Shown: piece by piece, positions 1 to 23,719 of the stretch
Numbering within the stretch: position 1 is the stretch's first letter
How the letters are laid out: each line of letters begins with the position of its first letter
Origin: Glandiceps talaboti
Lineage: Eukaryota > Hemichordata > Enteropneusta > Spengelidae
DNA length: 57,500 nt
Reading direction: 5' to 3'
Assembly (NCBI RefSeq): GCF_964340395.1
Contig: NC_135564.1
Location: 8,672,861-8,730,360, forward strand
The notes under the pieces: generated by a model
Told to the model about the DNA's origin: nothing
What the model saw: only the letters and a program-made list of their open reading frames with translations
Database searches by the model: none
Program-made: the position numbers and the translations under genes

Positions 1-614
1 TAATAACAATTGCTTCACGACACATAGGACGTGACTGCCTGAATTAATCATTAAAATAAGACAGACGTAAATGACATGATAAAACTATAAATAATTTAAA
101 TAACCACCAGTGAATGGTATCTACAAGTAGATAAAAGCAAGTACCTCTTCGAGTGTTCTAAAATCAATGTCATTCGCAGACACTAATACGCCTTTATCGA
201 AGACCTGTCACAGCCATCATTTTGATTTCTCGTTTCATATACTGTTCATTTTTTTATGAGATAACGGCGGTTGATATTTACTCAGTCTGTAACAGATCAC
301 ACTAGTGGACAGTCACTTTGTTTATGCTACACAAACAAAAATGGTGTATGTGACTGATTAAAATTCCACTGTCATATTTTTTTACAGAGAGATCAATACA
401 GATCCTTTCTTGTTACATGTCTATTATACTTTTTTTTATAATTCATAGCAAATATCAAAATGTGACAGGTGTCCTTTAATCTTTGTAATTCTGGATACCA
501 ATTCTAACCTTTTTATGAAAGAAATACCACAGTAACACATTTTCATATATCACCCCACTGACGTAATACATAAAGCGATTATAAATTAGAAATACAGCAT
601 ACAAAAAATACTGT
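1..614. other. 5' flank of the first GT31 gene
   Basis: AT-rich sequence with no coding signal. An acceptor-like pyrimidine run followed by AG lies near 430-450, so a leader intron could end here. The stretch from about 440 to 480 is recognisably repeated at 14620-14660, in front of the GT31 pseudogene, so the ancestral duplication included upstream DNA. An in-frame TAA at 582-584 closes the reading frame of the downstream gene. Confidence 0.5.
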
Positions 615-1799
615 ATGTGCATCGCGGATACGTATGCAATTGTGATCAATATAAGTATGTTTCCAGCCTGGGTGATACGTAGTGCTAAGGTCTTCTTCGT
701 CTGTTCTGTTGGCTTCTTCGTCGCAATTCGCATCATCAGGCTGCTGTGCTTACGTGCCGATATTGATGGAAGTAGTCTGTACGAAAAAGGAATATTCTTC
801 GATAATAAGATGCGCGAACAGAATATTACGTTTGGGGGAGATGATTTGTACGACTTGCTGTTGGTGGAGGAAATCAACTCTTCGCTGAAGTCGACGCCGG
901 GGCAGAATTCGCCAGATTCAAATATCTTGCCAATCAAAACTCAGACACTTGGAACTGATAGTAAGATGACCGTACAGAAAGAGAACGCATTTGCGTACGA
1001 CTTTGTCATTACACATCAGGAAAAGTGCAAAAGTGGCGAGAACGACAATGACGTGTTTCTATTGGTTATGGTTGTTTCAAAGGCTGACAACTTTGCTCTG
1101 AGGAACATGATTAGAGATACATGGGCGAAGGTTACTAAAGTTTATAACTATAATATCGTTACAATGTTTGTCCTTGCTGAAAGCGATAACAGTGCAATAT
1201 CAGATCAACTTATGAACGAGGCTGAATTGTATGATGACGTCATATTGACGGATCTTGTCGATCATTACCGAAAATTAACGATGAAAACACTGATGGCATT
1301 AAGGTGGACTATTGAATTTTGTCCTCAAGCTTTGTTTGTGATGAAGACAGACGACAATAGTTTGGTCCACCTGCAGAACATTGTGAAATATCTTTTGGCG
1401 GCAAAAAGAAAAAATTTCATCGCGGGCTATATTATGCTCAACAATGCCGCCAACCGGGATGCAAACAGTAAATGGTACATGCCAAAGGAGTTGTTTGCTG
1501 AGTATTACTATCCTCCTTATCCAAATGGTCCGGGCTATGTCATGTCCAATGACGTCACCAGGCAAATTTATGATGTTTCATTTTCTATTCCATATTTACC
1601 ACTTGAAGATGTTTATGTTGGTGTTTGTTTACGAAAGCTTGGTATTTCTCCTGTTATGAATGGAAAATTCCATCACGGGGGTGTCCTTGATTCATACCGC
1701 ACGTACAATGAAATAATGATCAAACACCCCATCACAGTTAACCAGATGCACGCATTATGGAAATATCTTCAAAAACTCAACAAAAAACCACCCCGGTGA
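615..1799 (+). CDS. GT31 beta-1,3-glycosyltransferase, DDN variant
   Basis: A 394-residue single-exon protein of the GT31 (Galactosyltransferase, B3GALT-like) family. It is predicted to be a type II Golgi membrane enzyme transferring a sugar in beta-1,3 linkage from a UDP-sugar to a glycan. Visible marks: a hydrophobic anchor at about residues 20-42; RNMIRDTW at 163-170 (family R-x-x-IRxTW motif); KWYMP before YPPYP; GYVMS; and LEDVYVG starting at L330, with the E-D pair typical of GT31. The metal-binding motif reads KTDDNS (D246-D247-N248), so the last Asp of the usual D-x-D is Asn. The sequon found before LK-S/T-IMG in the other two genes here is absent (KLTMKT). ATG 615 follows an in-frame TAA at 582; the in-frame Met15 is an alternative start. 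Donor and acceptor sugars cannot be assigned. It may be an active divergent enzyme or catalytically impaired. Confidence 0.9.
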   Translation: MCIADTYAIVINISMFPAWVIRSAKVFFVCSVGFFVAIRIIRLLCLRADIDGSSLYEKGIFFDNKMREQNITFGGDDLYDLLLVEEINSSLKSTPGQNSPDSNILPIKTQTLGTDSKMTVQKENAFAYDFVITHQEKCKSGENDNDVFLLVMVVSKADNFALRNMIRDTWAKVTKVYNYNIVTMFVLAESDNSAISDQLMNEAELYDDVILTDLVDHYRKLTMKTLMALRWTIEFCPQALFVMKTDDNSLVHLQNIVKYLLAAKRKNFIAGYIMLNNAANRDANSKWYMPKELFAEYYYPPYPNGPGYVMSNDVTRQIYDVSFSIPYLPLEDVYVGVCLRKLGISPVMNGKFHHGGVLDSYRTYNEIMIKHPITVNQMHALWKYLQKLNKKPPR

Positions 1800-2695
1800 A
1801 GTACTCCTTTTTCGTCTTCGATGATTCAGAAAGCAGTATATAATTTTTGTTTAAATCAGATAATCTTTAATTAATCGACTGTAAATATTAGCATTCAGCA
1901 GAGATGACACAACCAACCTATCAAACGCAAACCAAAAACAAAAACAAATCAAAGAGAAGATGAAGAAGTGTTTAAATAGAGTACAATCATATAATAGAAT
2001 TCTTGAAAACCTATTTTCACATGATATTGACGTGAACATAAGCATAATCCCAGTTTGTGTGATTCTATTTTCATAATTATGCAAAACTTCTTCATATTTC
2101 ATACGAACACGCAGAATTTGAAAACAGATACGACTGCACAACTGTTTGTTGACAGTTGTCGAAAATGTTAAATATACAATCTTCACTGGATGACCAGTTA
2201 TAATATAGTGATTGTCATCTCCTCCTTTTCATGCCAGATGTTTGATACCGCGAGTTTCCACATGCTCGATGCGCTATAACTCAATGAAGGAGGAATGCAG
2301 CTGTCCTACTTCCGTACCTCTCAGTAGCATGTTTACATCCAGTATAACGGATCAGGTGGGCACGCTGGGGTGATAGGAGACAAAAGACATAAAAACCGAA
2401 TTATCACTTGGTTTAAGGAATCTTTAAAGACATAGACATTTAATTTAATAGTTTTTTTCCCATTTAACTTTGGGTCGTAGTGTGTGTTTAAGCTTGTTTA
2501 CAAAGTTACTTCGCGACTAGATTATGCAGTTCACAATGATATGTAATTATCAGTTATGTACATTAATGAGTTAATCAAAGAACTTGGTTCTTGAACAGAC
2601 AAGGAGCAGGACAAGTCTAAAGGCGATCATGAAATCATGACGCCGATCTCACTTATTTTGGTAGAGAGTTTCATTTTCTTCGGAACAGCAACATT
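1800..2695. other. Intergenic DNA between convergent genes
   Basis: About 0.9 kb separating the ends of two convergent genes. On the minus strand two overlapping ATTAAA hexamers lie at 2439-2449 (plus-strand TTTAAT). They are candidate poly(A) signals for the NB-ARC gene and would give a 3' UTR of about 250 nt. A minus-strand open frame at 1851-2186 has no recognisable family and I do not call it a gene. Confidence 0.4.
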
Positions 2696-12645
<9,950 letters not shown>

Positions 12646-13225
12646 TGTCCACATTGGACAGTTTTTTTTATTTTTATGAGGACGTTTTAAAACCAAATTA
12701 GATAAGTATCAATGTCATTTGAATGGAACACCAGGTACCAATCACTGACCTACGAAGTAGACACAATAGATGGTAAAGTAATGAAATAATTATTATGTAA
12801 GATGTATCATGAGATGTTTAAACGTCAAAATTAATTGAACTGTCAACACTATGTCACATTGGCGCTGGGTACAATTCATACAAATACAGTTCACAAATCA
12901 ATATAAAAGTTATGTGGTGGACATGTCTACGTACTATTCACATTCATGCAAATTACCTGGTGGATTCTCCTTTCAAATTTTGTGACAAATCTAGATGAAA
13001 TACGAGGGATTATTTCGAGACTGTTATTGAGGGTAATACATGTACAATCGTGTGACCTAGAGATAAAGGTTGGAATACTACCTATGCACACATTAGACTG
13101 ATTTGATAACACGAACTAAATGATTTATCACACACTTTATCAAACAGTAAACCTTTTAAAATTAAGTGGTAGGAAACTAGAAAGGAGATTTCACTATTTA
13201 ATTGCCATACATCCGCACACTATTA

Positions 13226-14396
<1,171 letters not shown>

Positions 14397-14619
14397 TGGT
14401 TTATCAAAAACTCGTCACACTCGGCAATTGGATTCACTACCCCTCTTCGTTTCAGGAGATAAAGGGCAAATTTGATCTATACAAGATAACACTACTAGTA
14501 TTAAATGGACAATCGTGTTGTTGATAATCCGCAAATTGAATTGTAATTCTATTATTATCTACGGGGCAAAAATACAAACGTTCTTTCTGCACATATTTAT
14601 GTTATACATTGTAAAAATT

Positions 14620-15775
14620 CATAGCAAATATTGAAATGTAGCAGGTGTCCCTTAATCTAGACATGCCTTTCATTATTGCAGTCTTTTCCTCGTAAAATGC
14701 CATCGGTAATACATTTATAACGTCGAGTAGTAAACCACTGGCGCAAGAAAATTTAGGACTGTCGCAGCGAATATTACAATTGTAAACACTGAAATACATT
14801 GGATGAGGAACACGGATACAGTTTTTGATACTAAACAGAAACTATTACAAGTTTGTTTCTGGCCTGGTAGTGGTACAAGCATAAAATTTGGCCTGAGTAT
14901 TCTTTTAATCAATTTGATTGGACATTTTTGAAAATCCAAGATGGACATACACATATTGATGATAGCAATCCCTATGAAAAGGGATAATTCTTCGATGATA
15001 TGATGCACGGAAAGAAGTTCATTTGCACGACTTGATTGAGGACATCAAAATTTTGCCGAACTCTGTGTTGTGAATTCACAAGACTCGAATATCTTGCCAC
15101 AAAAAACCACCAGACACTTGGAAATTAAAATACCAGCCAACAGAAAAACAATACCATTTGCCATTACAAATCAAGAAAAATGCAACACTAACGACACCAT
15201 TTTTTTTTACTTTGAGTTATGGTCGTTTCAAAGGCTGGCAATTTTGCTCAAAGGAACATGATAAGAAAAACATGGACGAACGTTACTAAAGTTTATAACT
15301 ATGATATTATTAATGTTTGTGTTACAACAGTATTTGTGTTATAACAGTACACTAAGAAATTGGGTCATGAACGAGGCTGAATCCTATGATGACGTCATAT
15401 TGACGGATTTTATCGAACATTACCGAAATTTAACGATGAAAACATTGACGGCATCAAGGTGGCCTGTTTAATTTTGTTCTCAAGCTTTATTGTGATGAAG
15501 ACATGACAATAATTTGGCCAACCTACAGAACATTGTGAAATATAATTTGGCAGCAAAAAGAGAAAATTTCACGACTGGAAATATAAACAGTGAATGGTAC
15601 ATATCAAATGAGTTGTTTGTTTAGTATTACCATCCTCCATATCCGAATGGTCTGTCAAGTCCACAGATGTCGCCACAAAAATTTATGACGTTTCATTTTC
15701 TATCCCGTATATTTGCGCTAATGTAGATTCACAACAACCTTTTATCAGTTTGTTTATGTCTGTGAAGGCTAGCCA
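14620..15775 (+). pseudogene. Decayed GT31 glycosyltransferase, copy of the 615-1799 gene
   Basis: Collinear nucleotide similarity to the first GT31 gene from its upstream region (about position 440) to just past its LEDVYVG motif. Examples are CAGACACTTGGAA at 15110, TTTGCTC-AGGAACATGAT at about 15243, GATGACGTCATATTGACGGA at about 15388 and AACATTGTGAAATAT at about 15528. Numerous one-base gaps, in-frame stops and missing segments (including the codons around the metal-binding motif) break the frame. The last quarter of the gene is absent. No product is expected. It shows that this GT31 lineage has duplicated locally. Confidence 0.9.
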
Positions 15776-16442
15776 TACGTATACAGCAACTAATTATAAG
15801 ATGTTGTTTTGTATCAATGTATGTCAGTTTGGTAGTGTGATAAGAAGAAGACTTCTTGGCCATTCAGAGTCCACCACTGATAAAAACGACGTTCTGATCA
15901 AAGGCATCTCTAGACTAGACAACTGTTTCTAGGGGTATATTTAGAGTGCCACGTATACCATTTCCCAATGTAGTTATAAGCCACCCAAGTGTTCATTTTT
16001 CCCTGACATAAAGCAACATATTGAATATACATCATCTGTGAGTCACATTTTCTCTTTCATGTGAAAACATAGTATAACGTAGTGTTTGTATAAAATGTAC
16101 TCAAAACAGTTACTCTTCAACATTAACAACATTTAGACAAGGGTCGAAGAGAAATCTGAATTCTCTTACAGTTTATTCAACCCACCAGGATAGGTGAGTT
16201 GTAATAATTGAAGTTTTATTAGCTTGAATAAACTGTTTAATGGCTGTATGTATACTGAACTATAACAGCTATAACACACACAAGCTGTTCTAGTGTGTAA
16301 TAGGACATTGTCGGTCCCTTTTCGATGATCCTTGTCAGCTGTGATGAGTCGCATATGGTCAGCTGTATGACGAATTCCAGAGTTACAACTGATGTAACGA
16401 GGATAATCGACCAGGACAGATCGAATATTCAATGTTATTTAT
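15776..16442. other. Intergenic, nothing recognised
   Basis: AT-rich DNA between the GT31 pseudogene and the next inverted-repeat element. Short open frames have no recognisable features. Confidence 0.4.
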
Positions 16443-16573
16443 TAATACCAAGCCAGAATTAGAAAGACTATTACATTTTACTAGGCAACACAATGTTTTA
16501 TACATCTCGCACAGCCGTTCGATTTTTGCTACGAATTACACAAACAAAATACAGGGCACTGATAGCGTGCGCG

Positions 16574-16651
<78 letters not shown>

Positions 16652-16823
16652 GGTGTTGATTTGTGTTCACAGTGAGATAAAAGGTATAATTTTACACACT
16701 TATGCACTATCAGTGTCTGTATTTTGTTTGTGTAATTCGAAATGTAAAACGTAGTCTGAGACCTAAAGAACATCGTGCCATCTAATTTTGAAAACGCTAT
16801 TGTCTCTCTAGTTTAGTGGTATG
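16443..16823. mobile_element. Inverted-repeat element B, copy 2
   Basis: Left arm with ACGAATTACACAAACAAAAT and CACTGATAGCG; right arm with their complements (CACTATCAGTG, TTTGTTTGTGTAATTC). The centre is a (CA)n tract at 16574-16649. It also shares the TTGATTTGTGTTCACAGTGA segment with the copies at 13.4 and 53.5 kb. No coding frame. Confidence 0.72.
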
Positions 16824-18363
16824 TTGAACTGCTTGTGCGTTATAAGGTCTCTTAATCTGTAATTCATTTGATCCCCGCCAAGGGGGGATGATGAGGGGGG
16901 GGGGGTTACTTTGCTGGTTAATAGGTATAGGGCAGATGTACCCTGACTGATTCAAATTACAAGCACAAACTCTAGTAATATTGTTTTTAACAAGCTGGAG
17001 GTCAAAAGTCTATATTTCAGCCAGAAACTACACATAGGGTTAAAAGTTTACATTTGTAGCCAGAAAATCAGTCAAATATTTCGGAAAAAGTTGAAATTCG
17101 GAAAGTCGAATTTGCTGCAAAGATGGGGGTCATACATCTAGGCCCCCTACATAGTGCTTAAAAAAAGAGTCAACAATCTAGATGACCCCGAAAAGGGGAC
17201 CAAAATCGCGGTACTGATGTATATACTCTTGTGATTATCCACTTCCCCCTGACCTACCAAGTGAAATACGGCTTGTCTACCACTTAATAACAGGCTGTAT
17301 TCAGAATGAAAGCTATAATTTAATGGTAGGAAGGAAATTTTGTTTGAATTTATGAAGTCAATAGTGTCCAGTGACTCGTAGTGACAAAGCGACTTAAGTC
17401 ACCCGCGTTCCCTTGCAATTGGCTGAACGAGAACTTGTGAAGTGAAGCATTCGGTCGGAGAGGGCAGTATATAGGCTGATCTGTCGTGTCCGAGTCGGAT
17501 ACCAAACGAGAAGTACATTGTTAAATCATTTCATTTTATCTATTCACAAATGCTATCAAAATACACTCAAGACCAACCTGGTTTCTAACCGGTAACTGAA
17601 GACGATGCAGTACTTGTTTCTTAGCCCCTGCTGTGTAATACTGTAGGGAGAACCGTGATGGACAACAGCACTTGTCCTCGCAATAGTCAAAGCTAGCAAT
17701 GTGCAGCAATATTATTTTTGGTTTTGTTCTTCATTTTATTTCTTATTATTTCAATATAAGCTATCAATATTAAACGTTCACCAAAGAGAAAGAAACCGAG
17801 GAAATTTTAACAAAATGTTGACAAGGGAAACAAATATATTGCATTTCTTTTTTTTCTTTCGTTACTTGAAAAATCACAAAAAATACTGTTGTAATAATTT
17901 TATGAAAACGTCACCCTCATACTAACGAGTTATGAAAACGACGAGTTGATGATCATTGAGACATTCATTTTGTATTGACTTGAACAATGCTGGCTGCGAC
18001 GTCATAAAAACAAAATCATACAAAAAGGTGGACGTAGAGGGCAGTAGATATGATATAATTCCGGGGGGGGGGGGGGGATACAATACACTTTGTACTCAAA
18101 GCACAGACACTTGTCAGCTAATATTAATAATAAATGATGTCGTTACGGGAACCGACGTCGCTGACGGTGTTTGTTGAATATCCTAACTAACGCCATTATT
18201 TTGTATCATGGCCATCCTTGAATAGAATATTATCTAATAAGTAACTGTGACTCAAAGGTCAGATGTGGCGAGATGAGAATGCTGAGATGTCTCAAAGTGA
18301 CATATTACCGGTATGTAATAAATGAAATATGTCAGTTTATTTATACATGTCAGACAGACAGAC

Positions 18364-18397
<34 letters not shown>

Positions 18398-18766
18398 GCA
18401 AACATCTGCATATCTGCAAAGGATATAATATAAGCTGAGTTTGTACATGGAGGAGTGGAGACCTGCATATTGAAAGGTACCTGTACCATTATATTAACTT
18501 ATACTGCAGCTTACTTACTAACCCTTGCTATTGGTAGAACTAAAATTGGGTAGTACACAAATGACTCGTAAGTCATAACTCAGTGATTCACGCTTCTGCC
18601 ATCCGAGGACTTTATATTGAATGTTGAACATACAGACCTTACATCATCTGACCCAGTCATCTCAGAAGCGACAAACTCCTATGTACATGTACCAATTGAG
18701 ATCTCCTAATTTCTGATATTAAGTATTATTATTAAGTATATTGCTATTAATATTGCATTGAGCACA

Positions 18767-18768
<2 letters not shown>
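16824..18768. other. Intergenic with short repeats
   Basis: No gene seen. It contains a partial copy of a dispersed repeat at about 17355-17430 (GTGACTCGTAGTGACAAAG, shared with 26805 and, diverged, 51355), G runs at 16895-16905 and 18063-18077, and a (CAGA)n run at 18351-18397. Confidence 0.45.
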
Positions 18769-18854
<86 letters not shown>

Positions 18855-18860
18855 TATATA
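18769..18860. repeat. (CT)n-(TA)n-(CA)n compound microsatellite
   Basis: Three dinucleotide blocks in direct succession. Confidence 0.96.
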
Positions 18861-19289
18861 TTATTTTAAATTCAGTATATGTAAAATGTCTATGCTGGCA
18901 TAAACAGTGCTCAATACATATGTATGTAGAGTGGTGTAAATAACACAATATCAAGCAAGATTCACAGGAGCCATTACAGTTTTTCACGCTGTTGCAATCT
19001 TCAGACGACTAACGATATTGTCATCTGACAAATATGCAAGAGTAAATTAAATACAATTTTAAACAAACGAATAACTAATCAATACATACACATATATATA
19101 GGCCTGCATACTATTAAAAACAATCAGTGTATTATATTTCCATATACTGGTACAACATTATACTCATGTCCATAACAAACCATGTGGATAAGAGTACGGT
19201 ATATAGAAACAAAGTACATGTACATTATTTCAATAGTATACAGGCCTGTATATACATGTATAGATTAGTTATTCAAGTGTTTTAAAATG

Positions 19290-19995
19290 GCATTCTTGTT
19301 TAATACTCACGCATAATTCTGTTGTTATGTATGTTATTTCCATGCTGTTCCCTGTGGTGCCATTCCCAAAGCCTTGGTATTTTAGATGTCCATAAATTAT
19401 GTAAACTTCAAACCTGCCTTCTTATCTTTGATATGCACAACAATCAGTATGCCCATGACATACACCACTATTTCGATGTTGTTCCTCATGTGTACCCTAC
19501 CCGGTTCGCTACAAATGACAACTTTTACATACCCAAAATAAACTTAACACGAAGCAAACATAATTTTAAATATGCAGCCACTTCTCATTGGAATTCTCTC
19601 CCTAGCTATATCAAAAATATTACCCACAGACGCACCTTCAAAAACACTTTAAAAGAACACCTTCTTGCTAAAAATTAATTCCTTTCAGTAACTTCTACAG
19701 AACTTGTATACAATGTATGTTTTTGACTATGACTGCGATTTTCATTAACTTCATGTAATTAGTTTACTTATATATACACCATGTGAGTTTTTGTTTTGTT
19801 TTCTTCTTTGTACAGTTACGCATAAACATATTTTATTATTTTTGTAGTATCAGGGCCATAGACTAGACTAGTTCTGCTTGAACTATTTCTATGGCCCTCA
19901 CCAGGTACAATTTTTCTTTTCTTTTCTTCTCAGTTGTGTATCATTTTCCCTTTGTGTCTGGTGAAAATAAATAATATGAATATGGATATGAATGA
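19290..19995 (+). mobile_element. 5'-truncated LINE tail
   Basis: The open frame at about 19322-19678 encodes about 118 residues matching the extreme C-terminus of a non-LTR retrotransposon polymerase: SLGILDVHKLCKLQTC, PTRFATNDN, a WNSLPSYIKN block, and FKNTLKEHLL before the stop. It is followed by a UTR and an A-rich AAATAAATAATATGAATATGG tail region ending near 19995. The 5' end is truncated, the usual outcome of LINE insertion. The element is distinct in sequence from the LINE fragment at 13.6 kb. Confidence 0.83.
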
Positions 19996-20431
19996 AAGTG
20001 AACATACAAGCTACAACATATCACATATACACATATCATAATACCCATTACATATCAGTCCCACAAGACAAAAGATTCAAAGTTGTAATGCCTTTTTTTT
20101 ATTGAAAACAGAGTGCAAAGCATATTTCTTTGAAACTATCAGGTAAACTGTCAACATTACATTAATCAAACTGCCCTTTGTTAACTTGGCATTCTTTTTT
20201 TTTTTTAATTATTATAATTCAAATATTTGATTATCAGTACATACAGTGACTGAGTCACATTTAGTGAGTACTATGTTATAGTGAACATAACAGTTTACTA
20301 CACAAAATATTAATATCTTGCATGTAAATTTCACAGGTGTTCAAAATATATGTGGATTAAAACCAGACTACATCATAGTGCTTGCAATCTGTACATTTGA
20401 GATCAACCATCACAGGAAAATAAACACAGCT
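19996..20431. other. Intergenic AT-rich DNA
   Basis: No features beyond homopolymer runs. It separates the LINE tail from the 36-bp repeat array. Confidence 0.4.
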
Positions 20432-21425
20432 AAACGTCCATATATGTACATGTCAAATTGATAAAGTTAATATCCATATATGTATATTTCAAATTAGCAA
20501 AGCTAATGTCCATATAAATATATTTCAAATTAACAAGTTAATGTCCACACAAATATATTTCAAATTAACAAAGTTAATGTCCATATACATATATTTCAAA
20601 TTAACAAGCTAATGTCCATATAAATATATTTCAAATTAACAAAGTTAATGTCCATATACATATATTTCAAATTAACAATGTTAATGTCCATATATGTATA
20701 TTTCAAAATAACAAGCTAATGTCCGTATAAATATATTTCAAATTAACAAAGTTAATGTCCATATATGTATTTCTCAAATTAACAAAGTTATTGTCCATAT
20801 ATGTATATTTCAAATTAACAAAGTTAATGTCCATATATGTATATTTCAAATTAACAAAGTTATTGTCCATATATGTATATTTCAAATTAACAATGTTAAT
20901 GTCCATATATGTATATTTCAAATTAACAAAGTTAATGTCCATATATGTATATTTCAAATTAACAAAGTTAATGTCCATATATGTATATTTCAAATTAACA
21001 AAGTTAATGTCCATATATGTATATTTCAAATTAACAAAGTTAATGTCCATATATGTATATTTCAAATTAACAAAGTTATTGTCCATATATGTATATTTCA
21101 AATTAACAAAGTTAATGTCCATATAAATATATTTCAAATTAACAAGCTAATGTCCATATAAATATATTTCAAATTAACAATGTTAATGTCCATATATGTA
21201 TATTTCAAATTAACAAAGTTAATGTCCATATATGTATATTTCAAATTAACAAGTTAATGTCCATATATGTATATTTCAAATTAACTAGTTAATGTCCATA
21301 TATGTATATTTCAAATTAACAAAGTTAATGTCCATATATGTATATTTCAAATTAACAAGTTAATGTCCATATCATATATGTATATTTCAAATTAACAAAG
21401 TTAATGTCCATATATGAATATTTCA
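20432..21425. repeat. 36-bp tandem repeat array (~28 units)
   Basis: The unit contains AATGTCCATATATGTATATT followed by TCAAATTAACAAAGTT. Some units carry AAATATA instead of GTATA, or lack two bases. The unit length is a multiple of three, so both strands stay open over long stretches, giving 12-residue peptide repeats (MSIYVYFKLTKL on +, NLKYTYMDINFV on -). There is no spacer between units, so it is not a CRISPR array. The central units (about 20750-21120) are the most uniform and the edges more diverged, as expected of unequal exchange. Confidence 0.95.
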
Positions 21426-22004
21426 TGTTCTCAAAAGCAAAGATGGACAATAAAAAATAAAAAAAATTACATGTCTTCAAATAGACTGAAACATTAAATA
21501 AATATATGTACACATACTGGTGTAACATACAGAAATGCTGACTATATATAAAAAAAAAATTCTGACCTGATTTTTTGTTTAGCACATGCATATATGTATT
21601 ACCTGATACAGAAATTGTTTTGTTAATATAAATTCCCAAATCATACTCAAAACATGTAGACTCAAGGTATTCTTTGAAAACATATTTCCAATAAGACTGA
21701 CTTCCATACTTCATCAGGACAAACCAAAATATACAAAAATTGTATGTTTGAATTGGTGTGACCATTCGGGACACGTATGTAGACTTATTTGCAACAACTA
21801 AAACTGATACATTTAACTGCATGTAAATGAAACTGACATCATTCATGGTTTAAAGGCCATGGTTTCAATCCCAGGGTCTCACATTAATATTACCATATCA
21901 GTGCAGTCATAAGGATTACATAGGATCATTTTTTTATGTTCTTGACTGCCTTTTAAATAGCTCTGCCAGAGAAGTTTTTCACACATAAATTTTACACTCA
22001 TCTA
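21426..22004. other. Flank of the 36-bp array
   Basis: A minus-strand open frame reaches from 21846 into the array. It shows no family features and I do not call it coding. Confidence 0.35.
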
Positions 22005-22256
22005 AATAGGGAACTTGCAAACCCGCCATGTTGAATGTTGCATCATGGGAAACGTGATAATAAATACTAATCAATTAGTATTTTAAACAATATAGTTACA
22101 TTGTTTATAACCACAAATGATCAATTCATAGTCACCCTGATCTTTGTGGAAGGTTTATTTTATCAGTAGCTCCAGATTAGGTATTACGATAACCACTGAT
22201 AATCCCATAGCCCTTTGTGTCTGAGCATGCTCAGTCTGGATTGCAAGTTCCCTATT
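22005..22256. mobile_element. 252-bp MITE with 16-bp perfect TIRs
   Basis: Starts AATAGGGAACTTGCAA and ends with the exact inverse complement TTGCAAGTTCCCTATT. There is no coding capacity. No second full copy is visible in this window. Confidence 0.85.
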
Positions 22257-23719
22257 AGACCAGTTATAACCATATATGGCTTATACATACTCTACAATAT
22301 GTTAATTCATTACACATTTTTGTGACAAAATAACAAGACAGTGGAATGATATTCTGTGATTCACATAGTGGCTAGTTTATATTACTACACAATATGAAAA
22401 AGACAACTTCAGTAATGAGTTGATACAACTTACATGTATAACTCATAAACACAGATTTGTGAAAATTGTGACTTTTTTGTACTTCTCTCCACTTCCACTG
22501 AACACCTAATCAACAGTACAGTGCAACACGTAAAACACAACATTACATCTCCAAAACAAAAACATGTATAATAATATGTATATATATGTCTGTCTGTCTG
22601 TCTGCGTCTGTGTCACTGTGTGTATGTGTATACACACAGTATGATCGATATTTCGAAATTCTCTCTGCTCACTGATTTGTTTTCTCATACAAATACTCCT
22701 TGAATTTAGGCAAACCTCACTAGTGTACTACATATAGTCATCTATCCTGTGGTGAACATTGTGTGTAAATACAATGTTATTCACCTTACTGTTATCAAGT
22801 TTAATAATCCTTGGTAACAATGACATCATTAGCATAACGGCTAGGAAAACTAACTAAACGATGCAATGGTGTCATTTTAGGGTATATCCAAAAATTGCCA
22901 TTATGATTAACATCAGAATCACAGCGAAAATGCATGTGCGTGGAACTGTGACTATCCGAGCCATAGGGTAATTTTCCATTCATTTCAGGGCATAAAATCA
23001 ATGTGAATAACAGACTATACATAACACACTAGATGACTTTTACCTAATTATTCAACGTTCAGATGAAATATTCTTGCATTCCTCCTTAAAGTTAAAGTAG
23101 TACTTTATAAATTTATGAAAAGGAATAGTCTTTAAATTCTTGTTCAACAAGAAAGACAATGTCTCTTGACTTGTTTCTGACCTATTTATCACTTTTCAAC
23201 TTCAACACTAGAGGGCATACAACCATCTACAGAAACAAATACACATCACTCAACTGCTTCGCCACTGGAGGACATAATGTGCTGAAAATGTCTTTTGCTG
23301 TATTTTCAATCATTTGCACAATTGCTCAGTGCTATACTTCAACTTAGAAATGAATGATCATGTTGAAACATTTGTGTCAGGAATGTGGAAACCATTCATA
23401 ATAAACAGAAAAGCCCAACCCAAACACTAGCGTCCACAGACTGAATGCAACATGTATAGAAATTAATTTTAGGTAAAGTTACATGTACATTTCCAATGTC
23501 ATTATCTCTAACTTAGAAACCGAGTAATATTTTATATTAACATAGTGTGTGCCTCGGAAAACAAAATCCTGAGCTTTCGCTGTTACTTCGACCAAGAAAA
23601 CTCAAACCCATTCTGAGTTAAAAGTGTTTTAAAAATAGTGGTCACCCTACAAATTTTTTCAATAGAGATCAAAATATAGCAATTTTGGAATCCAATATCA
23701 TATAGCTGCCATATATTGT
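22257..23719. other. Intergenic, nothing recognised
   Basis: AT-rich with a short (TCTG)n run at about 22588-22605. No supported gene. Confidence 0.4.

Noticed and set aside
476-937. Minus-strand frame overlapping the first GT31 gene, and the smaller frames at 682, 1299 and 1444
   Set aside because: Shadows of the GT31 coding frame with no family features.
19322-19678. 118-residue open frame as a host gene
   Set aside because: Its WNSLP-type and FKNTLK motifs are the C-terminus of a LINE polymerase, followed by a LINE-type tail.
20703-21137. Open frames of 144 and 123 residues as repeat proteins
   Set aside because: Both strands are open only because the unit is 36 bp. There is no flanking gene structure.
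20432-21425. CRISPR-like array
   Set aside because: 36-bp repeats are directly adjacent without unique spacers, and the window is animal DNA.
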